The position numbers and the translations under genes are program-made. DNA of 64,000 nt, from contig CM038471.1 of the NCBI GenBank assembly GCA_021464415.1, positions 28,927,234-28,991,233 of the forward strand, in the 5' to 3' direction. A model generated the notes under the pieces. That model made no database searches, had not been told where the DNA came from, and was given only the letters and a program-made list of their open reading frames with translations. This DNA comes from Lonicera japonica. Taxonomy: Eukaryota; Streptophyta; Magnoliopsida; Dipsacales; Caprifoliaceae. Shown in pieces: positions 36,022 to 49,031 of this stretch (the stretch's first letter is position 1; each line of letters opens with the position of its first letter).

Positions 36022-37362
36022 TTGATGGAGGCCATTGATGCTGGACAAAAGATGGCTCTAGCTTGGTTGATAAATACGAATGGCAGCAAGCTCTTAACTC
36101 TTAAGTTTTAATAATGGTGTTTCCTTCTTCGTTTTCTTTGTCTCTTTGGTGATACTTAGATTTTTAGTTTGTTACACTCTTTTTCCTTTAATGAACTAAG
36201 AGAACCTATATATGGTTTTAGGCTTATGAATTATGTTTTTCTAAGTGAACTTTGCCTTACCTTGCTTATACATTTTTTATTTATTTATTGTGATACTGCA
36301 CCTTTTAGATTAAATTATTTGATCGAAATTACATTATTTTTATCCTGTGAAATTGTAATCAATCTTTCAACTTTGTAGATTGTTCATGGAGTAAAGCAAA
36401 ATTTTACATGATTTTAATATCTTTTATACTTTTATTAATAATATTTGTTATATTTACAACATTGAGTTTTCTGGCATGAAAGGTTAGAGTCGTATTAAAT
36501 TTAAATGGTAATAATTTTCAACTTTAATTTTTCATTTAGAGTTTTGTAGTAATGTTACAAATTTAACGTGAATCTTATATGGTTATAGAAGAGAAATAAA
36601 AGAAAGTCATCCAACTGTGCTAAGCAATTATATTCTCTTCTATTCATTATATTTTAAGATTGTTTATGAGAAAAATATTAAAATATTTGTAGATATATTT
36701 TGATTATCTTGTTTTAAATTGTTAAAAGATCAAAACTTTAGTTGATTTTCTTTATTCCATCACATAGTGCCATATTTGAAGATAAATCAAGGACAAAGTG
36801 ATGACTTTAGTATGATATTTCAGCAACTTGTTGTCGAATATGAAATACATAATTCGGTAAAGACTAACCGATACCAAAATATCTCATATTAAATTTGGTA
36901 ACTCGTCACTGAGTTATTGTACCAGATTCATACTATAGGCTGAGTGATAAAAAAACAACTACATCTTGAATCTCTAAACAATTAACAACAAAATAACCAA
37001 AATATATAATAAGTATTTCAAATATTTTACTCATAAACAACCTTAAAACACAATATAATTATAGGTACTTGGTACATCACATAGATTTTTTTAATTCTAC
37101 CATAAATTAAGAATTATATTTTTTTTCTTGAAATGCTACACACTTTTTTTTTATTATTTTACCCAAAAAGAGATATAATATATAATTCATTTTGATAATT
37201 TTTTGTTTATTGTAGCTTTAAATATTTTTGGTTATCTAGAATCTCCCCTTTAAAGTTTTAATAAGTTTTAAATACATTATTTTTTTTTTGTGACGAATTA
37301 ACCAACACATGGGGTACGTGGGTCCAATGTTCGAGAAGTCCAACATGGCAACATATTATATA
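36022..37362. other. Intergenic DNA, partly duplicated at 51.4-51.95 kb
   Basis: From about 36600 the text (for example AACTACATCTTGAATCTCTA and ACAACAAAATAACC) aligns with 51440-51960, an old local duplication. Just after the copia element, 36017-36108 opens as MQLMEAIDAGQKMALAWLIN and ends at a stop. It looks faintly like the tail of an exon, but nothing upstream or downstream supports a gene. Confidence 0.4.
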
Positions 37363-37644
37363 CTCCATTTTTCCCAATTTAATTGTCACACTTTGAAAAA
37401 CTAAAAATTAAGGAGACATAATAATTATTGTAAGAGAAAATAATTTTTCTAAAAATGTCCTTTAATTTTCTTCCAATAAAAAAAGGTGGCAGGCCCCAAA
37501 ATAAAAAAAGTGGGGGAGCTTAAAGGGTAATATTGAAAGTAAAAAAATTGTTATAATTAATGGCATGATAAATGTAGAAAATGGACAATTATTTTGGGAT
37601 AGCTAAAAATAGAATAGTGGACAATTAAATTGAGACGGTGAGAG
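37363..37644. mobile_element. Stowaway-like MITE
   Basis: 282 bp between TA dinucleotides (37361-37362 and 37645-37646). The left end CTCCATTTTTCCCAATTTAA and the right end TTAAATTGAGACGGTGAGAG form the inverted terminus, extended by ATTGTC/GGACAAT. It is non-coding. Confidence 0.75.
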
Positions 37645-37707
37645 TATTATTCACTAAATTTCTATGTGTCGTCACTCTGTTTTTATCAAATTGGATTTCT
37701 TGCAGGA

Positions 37708-39432
37708 TGATAAATGCTTAATATTGTCATTCATACACTCATTTTTGGAGTTGTTTGACACGTTTATTTCTCTAAAACTACTCGATTTGCCAACTTATTT
37801 CGCGATTAGTCTTGTAGCACTTTTGTATTTAACAATGCTTGGAAAGGCACATTTTGTGTTTATTTTGGTGTCTTTAGATTTCAAGAAATATTATATTTAA
37901 TACAATAGTGGAATTTTCCATGGGCAAAAGGAATCCAAGAAAGTGGAAGTCTCCATGTGATTAAAGAGCATCCAAGAAAGTAGAAGTCTCCATGTCCATG
38001 TGGTTAAAGAAAGAAAGTGAAATTGTCCATGTGATTAAAGAGCATCCAAGATAGTGGAATTCTCTACCAAAAATAAAAAAAGCATTGTTTATTTTTGGCA
38101 TCCAACACAACTCTCCTATTTATAGTCTTCTTTGTTGCTTTGGAGATGAGTCTTATTTTTTATGTCTCATTTCTCAATTTATAGAGAGCTTGTAATATTT
38201 TTCTAGAGAGAGAAATAGAGTTCACTTTTATAACTCTTGTCTCTACATTTATTATGGAGTAAATTTCTTTGCTAAGGCTAAAAGATGAAATTTGCAATGC
38301 ATTAATTATGTAAGTTGAATTCTGATTCCATTGTTAGTATTGTTAAATACTTTTTGAATCCTTCATCTTCTCCATTTTTTCAACCATTCATAAGCTAATA
38401 AGATAATTTTCATATGATGATTTGACTTTGTATGCCTTGTATACATAGATCTCAAGCATTAATGGAGAGATGATACACTTGTGTATTTCTTACTAGCCTA
38501 TGTCCATTCTTTCTTTGAATGAGATACTTTTCATTGCCAAGCATGATTAGTTTTTGAATATTCATGGAAACACCATAAATTTGAGATTTTAATCTTTTAA
38601 TACTTTAATGATATGTTGAGTGCTTTCTACACTTTATGTGATTTTAAGACTCATCATCTTCTTAGTTAAAGTATTGCCAAAGAGGATCTCTTAAATTTAT
38701 GTCATAAACAACTTCATTAATCATTTTAAGGATTCAATTTGTATTTATCAAATAAGTCTATATAGGACGGTTTGACCTCCACCTAGACCTCCCAATCTTA
38801 GACAAATGAAATGTTATGATTTATCGAGCTAAACTCCTTGTAGTTGGCCATTTTCATAATCAAGTCATTTGCCTAGGGGAAACTAACAATGAGTTCTTAA
38901 ATGCCTAGTTTAAATTTATGCCTTTTCTTTTTGTGTATTTTAAGTTTGAATCTTGGTTGATATTATATGGGAATGGGTTGCACTTGCTTCACACCCTTTG
39001 TCACAAGATAAAAATGAGAGATACACTTGTGTTGATATTTGCTTACACCCTTTCTTTATATGCCATTTATATGGGAATGGGTTGCTTTTGCTCCACACCC
39101 TTTTGCTTAAAAATGGGTAAAATATTCAACACTTAGGAATTGCATTGAGAACTTTGAATGAGATTACTTTTACTTAACTTTGCAAAACAAATGAATTCTA
39201 TAATGCCTTAGCCTTTTCTCATCTATTATTACATCATTTTAATTTTTATTGCAAGACTTTAAAATCAACAACTAAAATCAACCAATTAAATTCTCTTCAC
39301 AAAACCTTGGACTCGTAATCACCACATCGTCTTTCCGACTATCTTTGTGGTTCGACACTTGGACTTACCAAATATTATAACTTGACAACCTGCACTTGGG
39401 TACCTAAGCACGGAAGTATTTTCGGCGCTTCA
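37708..39432 (+). repeat. 5' LTR of the Athila-like element
   Basis: It runs from TGATAAATGCTTAATATTG to TTCGGCGCTTCA. It contains a three-copy short repeat around CATCCAAGAAAGTAGAAGTC (37930-38060) and a two-copy motif TATGGGAATGGGTTGC about 100 bp apart (38968, 39070). Most differences from the 3' LTR are C/T or G/A changes; at several CG sites this copy has TG or CA. Confidence 0.95.
38117..38124 (+). promoter_or_regulatory. Putative TATA box of the 5' LTR
   Basis: TATTTATA in the context CTCTCCTATTTATAGTCTTC, 410 bp into the LTR and repeated at the same offset in the 3' LTR (46752-46759). It is the likely core promoter of the genomic transcript. Confidence 0.5.
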
Positions 39433-39438
39433 AGTTTT

Positions 39439-39455
39439 TGACACTGTTGCCGAGG
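39439..39455 (+). other. Primer-binding site, Asp-tRNA type, degraded
   Basis: TGACACTGTTGCCGAGG lies six bases inside the LTR. It matches the Athila/Tat consensus TGGCGCCGTTGCCGGGG apart from G-to-A and C-to-T changes. These fit deamination of methylated cytosines and would weaken priming. Confidence 0.8.
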
Positions 39456-39597
39456 ATACGGCGAAAGACGGATTACGGGTTTTGTAAAATAAAAAAAATC
39501 GTTTTGTAAGTATTCACTCCCTTTGTAAATTAATTTTCCTACTTATTATTTTTTTTTTTAGGTGGAAAATTTTATTCGAGATCACCCTTCCGGGTTT

Positions 39598-40860
39598 ATG
39601 CCCGAAAATTTCTACATTGATCTTAGCATAAGTCCACCAAGAGACCAACCACTACCAAGGCATCCTAGTCCTTCACTTACTCCTTCCGAAATGGCTAACG
39701 GGGACAATGAATCAAATACCGGAGAAAACAATAATCACCATCCTCCGGTTCGAACAATGAGGGATTATCTTCAACCATCTCGGACGACGTCTAATTCTTG
39801 CATCATTCTCCCCACCGGACAAGCGGAAACATTCTCCTTCAAGCCAGGTATGCTTCAACATATCCCCTCTTTTCATGGTATGGAATCTGAAAATCCGTAC
39901 TTACATTTGAAAGATTTCGAGGAAGTGTGCTCCACGTTTCGTGAGGCAAACACCAATGAGGAAGTAATGCGTTTAAAACTTTTTCCTTTCTCCTTAAAAG
40001 ATAAAAGAAAAATATGGTTGAATGCTCTAAGACCGCAATCTATTCGGCCTTGGCAAGTACTTCAATCGGAGTTTTTGAAAAAAATCTTTCCCGTCCATCG
40101 GACCAACGCTTTGAGAAGGGCAATATCCAATTTTTCGCCAAAAGAAAATGAAAGTTTTTACAAGTGTTGGGAAAGATACAAGGAACTTTTAAACGCATGT
40201 CCTCACCATGGCCACAAAACATGGAGCCTTGTAAGCTATTTTTACGAATCTCTTACTCCCAAAATGCATACATTTGTAGAGGCCATGTGTAATGGTCAAT
40301 TTTTGAGTAAAAGTTCCGAGGAGGCATTGTTGTATTTTGATGAATTGGCGGAAGGTGCCCAAAATTGGAACACCTATACCGAGGAACCTAAGGCCAAATC
40401 TCTGGGAAAGGGTGGGTTGTACCAAATATCCAATGATGATGACATGGGGGTAAGGTTGTTCCAATTGTCTAAGAAGGTAGAGGCCTTAGAGACAAACAAG
40501 CTTAGAGATGTCAATGTAGTGTCATCAAGTCAATTGTGTGTCATTTGTGAAAAGTTGGGGCATTCCACGGAGGAGTGTCACACAATTCCGGCCTTCAAAG
40601 AGGTCTTTCAAAGCCCCTCACAAATCAATGCTATGAACTCATACTCTAGGCCAAACAATGACCCATTTTCTCAAAGGTACAATGAAGGGTGGAGGAACCA
40701 TCCTAATTTTAGTTGGGGGGAAATCAAAATGCTCATCAAAATTCGAATGCAAACTCGAACTCCTACCAACCAAGACCACCTCCACCCCAAAACAACTCTT
40801 TTGGTCAAGCGAACCCAAACCCAAATTCAAATTTGGAGACTCTTTTGCGGAAGTTTGTAG
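39598..40860 (+). CDS. Athila-type gag
   Basis: The open frame starts at 39562 after a TAG, and the first ATG is 39598 ([11 protein letters not shown] context). It encodes the capsid-nucleocapsid polyprotein that packages element RNA. The Retrotrans_gag core spans about 125-250 of the 39562 frame ([35 protein letters not shown], then a C..CP.HG-type segment). One CCHC knuckle, [14 protein letters not shown], lies at 326-339. After NHPNFSWG the frame leaves conserved sequence and ends 47 codons later. The expected continuation is in the pol frame, pointing to a one-base loss in the G-run at 40715-40720. Confidence 0.85.
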   Translation: MPENFYIDLSISPPRDQPLPRHPSPSLTPSEMANGDNESNTGENNNHHPPVRTMRDYLQPSRTTSNSCIILPTGQAETFSFKPGMLQHIPSFHGMESENPYLHLKDFEEVCSTFREANTNEEVMRLKLFPFSLKDKRKIWLNALRPQSIRPWQVLQSEFLKKIFPVHRTNALRRAISNFSPKENESFYKCWERYKELLNACPHHGHKTWSLVSYFYESLTPKMHTFVEAMCNGQFLSKSSEEALLYFDELAEGAQNWNTYTEEPKAKSLGKGGLYQISNDDDMGVRLFQLSKKVEALETNKLRDVNVVSSSQLCVICEKLGHSTEECHTIPAFKEVFQSPSQINAMNSYSRPNNDPFSQRYNEGWRNHPNFSWGEIKMLIKIRMQTRTPTNQDHLHPKTTLLVKRTQTQIQIWRLFCGSL

Positions 40861-43800
40861 ACAAAACCAATAGAGATGTTAGTGATTTGAAAACTCAAAT
40901 GTCCAAACTCACCACCGCTTTAGCAACCCAAGAAAAAGGAAAGTTTTCGGCCCAACCAATATCTAATCCTAGAGGGCAAGCCATGATAGTTGAAGGGGAG
41001 TCGAGTGGGAATGTAGAGGAGTTGAAATCCATCACAACCCTTAGAAATGGAAAGATGATTGACAAAACTATAGTTCCTAAGGCCCAAACGCCGGTAGACA
41101 TAACCGAGTCAACACCAAGTGAAGGAGTAGAAGAAGAAAAGAATGTGAGGGAAAAGGAAGAGGAAAAGAGGAATGAGAAAGAGGACATAGAAAAAATTAG
41201 AAATAACATCAAAGTCCCTTTTCCCGAAAGGTTAAATCAACCTCTTAAGGAAAATCGCAACACCAAAATTCTTGATGTATTTAGGCAAGTCAAGATCAAC
41301 ATTCCATTGCTTGACACAGTCAAGCAAATACCTTCATATGCTAAATTTCTCAAAGATTTGTGTACCACAAAAAGAAGGTTGAATGTTAAGAAAAAAGCAT
41401 TTATGACAGAGCAAGTGAGCTCTATCATGCAAGGCACTCGTATTCCAAAATTCAAAGATCCCGGTTGCCCAACCATTTCATGTTTAATTGGCAATTGTCG
41501 CATAAAAAATGCTTTACTTGATTTGGGAGCTAGTGTTAATGTGCTTCCTTTTTCGGTGTACCAACAATTGGGGTTAGGAGAGTTGAAACCCACCAAAGTG
41601 ACGATTCAATTAGCGGATCGCTCCGTTAAGATACCAAGAGGGATAATAGAGGATGTTCTTGTGCAAATTGATAAATTTTACTTTCCCGTTGATTTCATTG
41701 TTCTTGATATGCAACCGGTAGCAAATCCCGCTAATGAAATTCCTGTCATTTTAGGAAGACCATTTCTTGCCACATCTAATGCCATCATTAATTGCAAGAA
41801 TGGAATTGTTAAATTGGCTTTTGGAAACATGATTCTTGAGCTAAATGTGTTCTCTTTAAGTAAACAACAAAATGATTTTGATGAAGAAAGTGAACATGTG
41901 AACATGATAGAGTCATTAGTCCAAGATCATTTTAATAATACTTACGATTTGGATTCAATGGAAGAGAATCTAACCACTTCCAATGAATTCGATGAGTGTT
42001 TGCAAGTGTTTTCCTTACTTGATGATAAGGTTCAAGATCTGAATGAGCAAAAAGGGAGCACATCCGATTCAACACGAAAGCTTGAGGGACAAATGGAGCT
42101 CAAGCCATTGCCAAGCAACTTGAAGTACGCTTTCTTAGGTGCTTTCAAAACCTACCTTGTGGTAATATCTTCCGAACTCTCAAAAGAGCAAGAGGTGAGG
42201 TTGGTAAGTATGCTTAATAAACATAAGAAAGCTTTTGGTTGGACATTAGCTGACCTCCAAGGGATTAATCCTTTAATTTGCACTCACAAAATCCACTTGG
42301 AGGAAAATGCTAAACCATCTAGACAATTTCAACATCGTTTGAATCCAAATATGCAAGAAGTTGTAAGAAATGAGGTATTGAAATTATTAGATGCAAAAAT
42401 CATTTATCCAATCTCCGATAGCAAATGGGTGAGTCCAACCCAAGTTGTACCAAAGAAATCCGGCCTCACGGTAGTCAAAAATGAACAAAATGAATTAATT
42501 CCTCAAAGAGTCACCACCGGGTGGCGAATGTGTATTGACTACCGTAAGCTCAATGAAGTAACACGTAAAGACCACTTTCCACTCCCATTTTTGGATCAAA
42601 CACTCGAAAGAGTATCCGGGCATGAGTTTTACGCGTTCTTAGATGGATTTTCTGGATACAACCAAATTGAGATTGATTTAAATGATCAAGAGAAAACCAC
42701 CTTCACATGCCCCTTTGGTACCTTTGCATATCGAAGGATGCCATTTGGGTTGTGCAATGCATCGGCAACCTTTCAAAGGTGCATGCTAAGTATCTTTAGC
42801 GACATGGTGGAAAAGACCTTAGAGGTATTTATGGATGACTTTACCGTTTACGGTAAGTCATTCGATAATTGTTTGTTGAATGTTGAGCAGGTTTTAGAAA
42901 GGTGCATTGAGAAACAACTTGTTCTTAATTGGGAGAAATGTCATTTCATGGTGACAAAGGGTATTGTCTTAGGGCACATTATTTCGGAGAAGGGAATTGA
43001 AGTAGACAAGGCGAAGATCGAGCTTATCTCAAAGCTCCCCACCCCCAAGTCAATCAAGGATGTTTGCTCATTCTTGGGGCATGCCGGATTCTACCGAAGG
43101 TTCATTCAAAATTTTAGCACCATTACTAAACCCATGTGCAAGTTGCTCTTGAAAGATGCCCCATTTAAATGGACCAAGGAATGTGAAGAATCCTTTGTAA
43201 AACTCAAGCACATGCTCACTACTGCACCCGTCATGCAAACCCCTGATTGGAGTTTGCCATTTGAACTCATGTGCGATGCAAGTGATTTTGCCGTAGGGGC
43301 GGTCCTCGGCCAAAGAAATGACAAAAAGCCCGGAGTCATTTACTATGCTAGTCGAACGCTCAACGATGCTCAAATGAATTACACAACAACGAAAAAAGAG
43401 CTCTTGGCTATAGTATTTGCCCTTGACAAATTCCGATCCTACCTCATTGGATCGCCTATTGTCATTTTCATGGATCATGCGGCTCTTAAGTACCTTTTCA
43501 CGAAGAAAAATGTAAAGCCGAGGCTTTTGAGGTGGATTCTCTTACTCCAAGAATTCCACTTGCTCATCAAAGACAAGAAAGGGGTAGAAAACGTGGTAGC
43601 GGACCACTTGTCTCGTCTCTCATTTATCGGCAACATTGAGCAAAGTGCAATCAAAGATTCGTTCCCGGATGAACAATTATTCTCGGTAACTTCATTGCCG
43701 TGGTACGCCGACATAGTTAACTATCTTGTCACCAACAAGATACCAACACATTGGAATGCTCAAGATCGGCGAAAATTCATGTCCGAAGTGTACCGATTCT

Positions 43801-44912
43801 ATTGGGAAGAACCGTACTTGTTCAAATATGGAGCGGACCAAATTATTCGGCGTTGTGTACCGGAGGAAGAGTTCAAAAATGTCCTTACTTTGTGCCACAA
43901 TGAAGCTTGTGGAGGGCACTTTTCGGCTAAGAAAACAGCGGCCAAGATCTTGCAAAGTGGCCTTTATTGGCCAACATTATTCAAAGATGCCTACCAACAT
44001 TGCAAATCTTGCCCGAGATGCCAAATGTTAGGAGGGATTACAAGAAAAAGCATGATGCCGCTTAATCCAATCTTGGTGATTGAAGTGTTCGATTGTTGGG
44101 GAATCGATTTCATGGGACCATTCCCATCCTCTTTCGGTAACCTTTATATTTTAGTGGCGGTTGATTATGTTTCCAAATGGGTAGAGGCCCAAGCTTGCAA
44201 GAAAAATGATCACAAAGTGGTGATCCGATTTTTAAAAGAAAATATTCTTGCAAGGTTTGGCACTCCCAAAGCGATTATAAGCGATGGTGGTACTCATTTT
44301 TGCAATAAACATTTTGAATCTTTAATGCAAAAATATGGGATAAATCATAAAGTATCACTCGCTTATCATCTGCAAACCAATGGCCAAGCCGAACTTGCCA
44401 ATAGGGAGATAAAGCAAATTCTTGAAAATACGGTAAATCCAAATCGCAAGGATTGGTCGTTGCGTCTTAACGATGCACTTTGGACTTACCGTACGGCTTT
44501 TAAAACAATTTTAGGAATGTCTCCCTACCGGATAGTATATGGCAAGTCTTGCCATCTTCCCGTTGAGTTGGAATATAGATCATTTTGGGCAATTAAAATG
44601 ATGAATTTTGATATTGAAAATGTCGGAAGCAACCGAAAGTTACAACTTGAGGAGTTGGAGGAATTAAGGAGGGATGCATACCAAAATGCTAAGATAAGCA
44701 AAGAACGTGCAAAATTTTTTCATGATAAATCTATTTTAAGAAAAGAATTTAAACTCGGGCACAAAGTTCTAGTTTATGACACGCGTTTGCATCTCTTCCC
44801 GGGAAAGCTGAAATCACGATGGACCGGCCCATACATTGTTCGACATGTATTCCCTTTTGGGGCCGTGAATGTTGAGGATCCCAAAACCGGCGTTGTCTTA
44901 AGCCATTTTTAG
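40713..44912 (+). CDS. Athila-type pol (protease, RT, RNase H, integrase)
   Basis: An open frame of 1399 codons; 40713 is a TTG, not a true start, because this frame is the continuation of gag. In order: gag tail with coiled Asn/Gln/Pro-rich text, protease with DLGAS (D270), reverse transcriptase with FMDD (D708, D709), and RNase H ([13 protein letters not shown]855). Integrase follows, with an H-H-C-C zinc domain (HNEACGGH...CKSCPRC) and D1132 (GIDFMG), D1191 (ISDGGTHF) and E1227 ([10 protein letters not shown]), a D-D35E arrangement. Protease and reverse-transcriptase text ([20 protein letters not shown]) is Athila-like. No internal stop occurs. It overlaps the gag frame by 148 bases in another frame. 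Confidence 0.93.
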   Translation: MGGNQNAHQNSNANSNSYQPRPPPPQNNSFGQANPNPNSNLETLLRKFVDKTNRDVSDLKTQMSKLTTALATQEKGKFSAQPISNPRGQAMIVEGESSGNVEELKSITTLRNGKMIDKTIVPKAQTPVDITESTPSEGVEEEKNVREKEEEKRNEKEDIEKIRNNIKVPFPERLNQPLKENRNTKILDVFRQVKINIPLLDTVKQIPSYAKFLKDLCTTKRRLNVKKKAFMTEQVSSIMQGTRIPKFKDPGCPTISCLIGNCRIKNALLDLGASVNVLPFSVYQQLGLGELKPTKVTIQLADRSVKIPRGIIEDVLVQIDKFYFPVDFIVLDMQPVANPANEIPVILGRPFLATSNAIINCKNGIVKLAFGNMILELNVFSLSKQQNDFDEESEHVNMIESLVQDHFNNTYDLDSMEENLTTSNEFDECLQVFSLLDDKVQDLNEQKGSTSDSTRKLEGQMELKPLPSNLKYAFLGAFKTYLVVISSELSKEQEVRLVSMLNKHKKAFGWTLADLQGINPLICTHKIHLEENAKPSRQFQHRLNPNMQEVVRNEVLKLLDAKIIYPISDSKWVSPTQVVPKKSGLTVVKNEQNELIPQRVTTGWRMCIDYRKLNEVTRKDHFPLPFLDQTLERVSGHEFYAFLDGFSGYNQIEIDLNDQEKTTFTCPFGTFAYRRMPFGLCNASATFQRCMLSIFSDMVEKTLEVFMDDFTVYGKSFDNCLLNVEQVLERCIEKQLVLNWEKCHFMVTKGIVLGHIISEKGIEVDKAKIELISKLPTPKSIKDVCSFLGHAGFYRRFIQNFSTITKPMCKLLLKDAPFKWTKECEESFVKLKHMLTTAPVMQTPDWSLPFELMCDASDFAVGAVLGQRNDKKPGVIYYASRTLNDAQMNYTTTKKELLAIVFALDKFRSYLIGSPIVIFMDHAALKYLFTKKNVKPRLLRWILLLQEFHLLIKDKKGVENVVADHLSRLSFIGNIEQSAIKDSFPDEQLFSVTSLPWYADIVNYLVTNKIPTHWNAQDRRKFMSEVYRFYWEEPYLFKYGADQIIRRCVPEEEFKNVLTLCHNEACGGHFSAKKTAAKILQSGLYWPTLFKDAYQHCKSCPRCQMLGGITRKSMMPLNPILVIEVFDCWGIDFMGPFPSSFGNLYILVAVDYVSKWVEAQACKKNDHKVVIRFLKENILARFGTPKAIISDGGTHFCNKHFESLMQKYGINHKVSLAYHLQTNGQAELANREIKQILENTVNPNRKDWSLRLNDALWTYRTAFKTILGMSPYRIVYGKSCHLPVELEYRSFWAIKMMNFDIENVGSNRKLQLEELEELRRDAYQNAKISKERAKFFHDKSILRKEFKLGHKVLVYDTRLHLFPGKLKSRWTGPYIVRHVFPFGAVNVEDPKTGVVLSHF

Positions 44913-45000
44913 AATTCCCACCTCAAGAGGAGTCCACCACTCTTGAAGATCCGACCTATAGTTAACAAGCATAGGTGTTGTTTGTATATAATTTTTACTT

Positions 45001-45036
<36 letters not shown>

Positions 45037-46342
45037 TTTTATTTTCTTTCCTTCTTTTTTGGGTTCGATTTGATAAACATGATATTACGATTGAAATATG
45101 ATTGCAATGCATGCATGTTATGTTTTATCTAATTCTAACCCGTTTGTTTTTGTTAGTGTGTACATATAGTAATTTTAATTTGAAAAATAGCTCTCTTTTC
45201 CTCATGAAAATCGAAAATCCAAATGGGAGACTACCAATTTCTCGTTCTCTTCACATTGAGGACAGTGCGTTCTTCAAGTTGGGGAGTAATGTACTTAAAC
45301 TTTAATGACTTTTCAATTTCGGAATTTTTCATGTGTTTAGAGGTTTAAAAAAAAATTGAAAGTTTGAAAAATGATGAATAAAAAAAAAATTGATGATGAT
45401 TGGTTCATTAGCTATTGGCATGAATTCCTTGATCTAGATGGAATTTTGAGTGATAATCTACCTTACTTTACTTCAATTAGATTCATGAACCTAGAAACGT
45501 TCCTTAAAATGTGTAAATGCTTCAAGTAGAGAAATTCTTTCGTAACACTTAGAGTAATTTTTATTTTGTGAAGAGGAAATTCTTGTCCAAAAATGATGAA
45601 AGTTTTTTCGAAAAGATCCTCCAATAGAGAGGACAAATGCATGGCACTTTGAAAAACTTGGATGACTTTTAATCCTAATATTGACTTAAAGCTTCACTTG
45701 ACTAAATCATAAGTCTATTTGTCTAATATTATGGATAGGTAAAGGTTACCATATGAGAAAGGGTGAATAGCTTCCTTCAAACTTAATAAATAAGCATAAA
45801 ATGTCAAATTTTATATAGTGAGTCTGCTGCCCCCCATAGAGATGAAAACCGCCTTGAACTAATTTAGCGAAAATTCCAAGAAAATATAAGAAAAGTGCTT
45901 AGAAATGGACAAAATTTGAAACTTTTGTTTTTGAAGGAAATTCCTCTTCCATCTCTAATGATCAAAACTCTGTGTTTAAATGAGAATTTTGCTAATATAA
46001 GGCTTAGCATGTGATTAAAGGGAAGTACGGGTTAAGTTTCTAAAGGAGATAAGCAATTTAGATAGTCATTCAAAATCCCACAAGTCTTGAAATAGTGATA
46101 GTAATGTTATAAGCTTTGCAAATTGAACTTTTGAAATCATCATTCTCGTCATTCACCATGATCAAACTTTTGATGTTTGTAGGTATCATCACTGTAATCC
46201 TTCACGAGACAAACCTCGTCTTCTAAGGGAACTTGGGAGTTTTTAAAATGGCTTAGTGCATTTTATCAATGCATTTTTGGATAATATTATTTTGCTTTTA
46301 TTTTGCTTGCTAAGGGACTAGCAAGAGATAAGTCGGGGGAGT
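44913..46342 (+). other. 3' non-coding region of the Athila-like element
   Basis: It contains a 29-base A run (45005-45033), an Athila-like ACATTGAGGACAGTGCG...AAGTTGGGGAG stretch (45254-45287), and a polypurine tract AAGTCGGGGGAGT (46330-46342) against the 3' LTR. Envelope-like sequence of some Athila members is absent. The frame 45102-45305 is short and not supported. Confidence 0.8.
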
Positions 46343-48067
46343 TGATAAACGCTTAATATTGTCATTCATACGCTCATTTTCGGAGTTGTTTGACGCGTTT
46401 ATTTCTCTAAAACTACTCGGTTTGCCAACTTATTTCGCGATTAGTCTCGTAGCACTTTTGTATTTAACAATGCTTGGAAAGGCACATTTTGTGTTTATTT
46501 TGGTGTCTTTAGATTTCAAGAAATATTATATTTAATACAATAGTGGAATTTTCCATGGGCAAAAGGAATCCAAGAAAGTGGAAGTCTCCATGTGATTAAA
46601 GAGCATCCAAGAAAGTAGAAGTCTCCATGTCCATGTGGTTAAAGAAAGAAAGTGAAATTGTCCATGTGATTAAAGAGCATCCAAGATAGTGGAATTCTCT
46701 ACCAAAAATAAAAAAAGCATTGTTTATTTTTGGCATCCAACACAACTCTCCTATTTATAGTCTTCTTTGTTGCTTTGGAGATGAGTCTTATTTTTTATGT
46801 CTCATTTCTCAATTTATAGAGAGCTTGTAATATTTTTCTAGAGAGAGAAATAGAGTTCACTTTTATAACTCTTGTCTCTACATTTATTATGGAGTAAATT
46901 TCTTTGCTAAGGCTAAAAGATGAAATTTGCAATGCATTAATTATGTAAGTTGAATTCTGATTCCATTGTTAGTATTGTTAAATACTTTTTGAATCCTTCA
47001 TCTTCTCCATTTTTTCAACCATTCATAAGCTAATAAGATAATTTTCATATGATGATTTGACTTTGTATGCCTTGTATACATAGATCTCAAGCATTAATAG
47101 AGAGATGACACACTTGTGTATTTCTTACTAGCATATGTCCATTCTTTCTTTGAATGAGATACTTTTCATTGCCAAACATGATTAGTTTTTGAATATTCAT
47201 GGAAACACCATAAATTTGAGATTTTAATCTTTTAATACTTTAATGATATATTGAGTGCTTTCTACACTTTATGTGATTTTAAGACTCATCATCTTTTTAG
47301 TTAAAGTATTGCCAAAGAGGATCTTTTAAATTTATGTCATAAACAACTTCATTAATCATTTTAAGGATTCAATTTGTATTTATCAAATAAGTCTATATAG
47401 GACGGTTTGACCTCCACCTAGACCTCCCAATCTTAGACAAATGAAATGTTATGATTTATCGAGCTAAACTCCTTGTAGTTGGCCATTTTCATAATCAAGT
47501 CATTTGCCTAGGGGAAACTAACAATGAGTTCTTAAATGCCTAGTTTAAATTTATGCCTTTTCTTTTTGTGTATTTTAAGTTTGAATCTTGGTTGATATTA
47601 TATGGGAATGGGTTGCACTTGCTTCACACCCTTTGTCACAAGATAAAAATGAGAGATACACTTGTGTTGATATTTGCTTACACCCTTTCTTTATATGCCA
47701 TTTATATGGGAATGGGTTGCTTTTGCTCCACACCCTTTTGCTTAAAAATGGGTAAAATATTTAACACTTAAGAATTGCATTGATAACTTTGAATGAGATT
47801 ACTTTTACTTAATTTTACAAAACAAATGAATTCTATAATGCCTTAGCCTTTTCTCATCTATTATTACATCATTTTAATTTTTATTGCAAGACTTTAAAAT
47901 CAACAACTAAAATCAACCAATTAAATTCTCTTCACAAAACCTTGGACTCGTAATCACCACATCGTCTTTCCGACTATCTTTGTGGTTCGACACTTGGACT
48001 TATCAAGTATTATAACTGGACAACCTGCACTTGGGTACCTAAGCACGAAAGTATTTTCGGCGCGTCA
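46343..48067 (+). repeat. 3' LTR of the Athila-like element
   Basis: 1725 bp, TGATAAACGCTTAATATTG to TTCGGCGCGTCA, collinear with the 5' LTR without visible indels. It supplies polyadenylation for the element transcript. Confidence 0.95.
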
Positions 48068-49031
48068 CAAGGACAAGATTGTCATAATCCATATTCAACA
48101 TCTATGAAATTTATCTTGCATTTGCACTATTATCTATGATATTTTAATTTACACTCATAAAAAAAAATAAAAAAATTCAATCATTTTTTATTTTTATTCA
48201 AAAGTTGATGCGCCCTCAAAAATCAAAACAAAATTAGTCATGTGACGCATATATGAAGGGTATCAAAAGTGAAGATAAAAAACAAGTTGTTCTAAACCAT
48301 TAATTATGATAAAAAAAAATTTACTATTAAAAAATAATGTGAAAGTCAAATATAAAATCTTAATCATGAACATAGGGAGCATATATTAATACAGCGAAGG
48401 GTACTGCACAAAATGCTCTCCTGTTTGTTACTCGTAGCTATCTAAAACCACCGTAAAACTATAATAAAATTCTTAAAACACCACCAGATTCACCACAATT
48501 TTTTTAACTAAATAAAAGTCAACTCTTCAGTACTTTTCCTCTCTCTTCTCACTCAACCTACTCAAATTGAAAAGTAAAACCCAAATCACACTTTAACATA
48601 GATTATATTATGTTTTAAGGTTATTTATGAGCAAAATATTAAAATATTTAAAATTATTTATCTTGCATTGCACTTTTATCTATGATATTTTAATTTACAC
48701 TCATAAAATGCAAAAATAAATAAATAAATTGCTTTTTTATATTTATCCAAAAATTCATGTGCCGTTAAAAATCCAAACAAAATTAGTCATGTGACGCATA
48801 TATGAAGGGCATCAAAAGTGACGATAGGAAACAGGTTGTTCTAAACCATTAATTATGATAAAATTATTTCATTATCAAAAAGTAATGTAAAAGTCAAATA
48901 TAAAATCTTAATCAAGAACATAGAGAATATCTATAATACAAATCAAGGAAATACTATTCATTGATTTGATCACTATCTTTTTTAATCCAAATGTCATAAA
49001 TTAATTCAACAATCTAATGGCACATGATTAC

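Larger units (their letters stand above)
37708..48067 (+). mobile_element. Athila-like Ty3/gypsy retrotransposon, nearly intact
   Basis: 10.36 kb with two 1725-bp LTRs, an Asp-tRNA-type primer-binding site, gag, pol in the order protease-reverse transcriptase-RNase H-integrase, a 1.43-kb 3' region and a polypurine tract. The flanks are CAGGA on the left and CAAGGA on the right, an imperfect target duplication. Related empty sites occur near 52040 (TTTCTTGCAGGAGAATATTG) and 60697 (TTTCTTACGGGACAAGATTG). No envelope-like frame is present. I counted roughly 20-25 LTR differences (about 1.3%), so insertion is recent relative to everything else here. Confidence 0.95.

Noticed and set aside
38918..39136. 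72-codon frame, identical at 47553-47771
   Set aside because: Located in the paired Athila LTRs; identity reflects the young insertion, and the frame includes a non-coding internal repeat.
45102..45305. Possible envelope-like frame after pol
   Set aside because: Only 67 codons with no signal peptide or membrane segment that I trust. It overlaps the conserved non-coding stretch seen in Athila elements.
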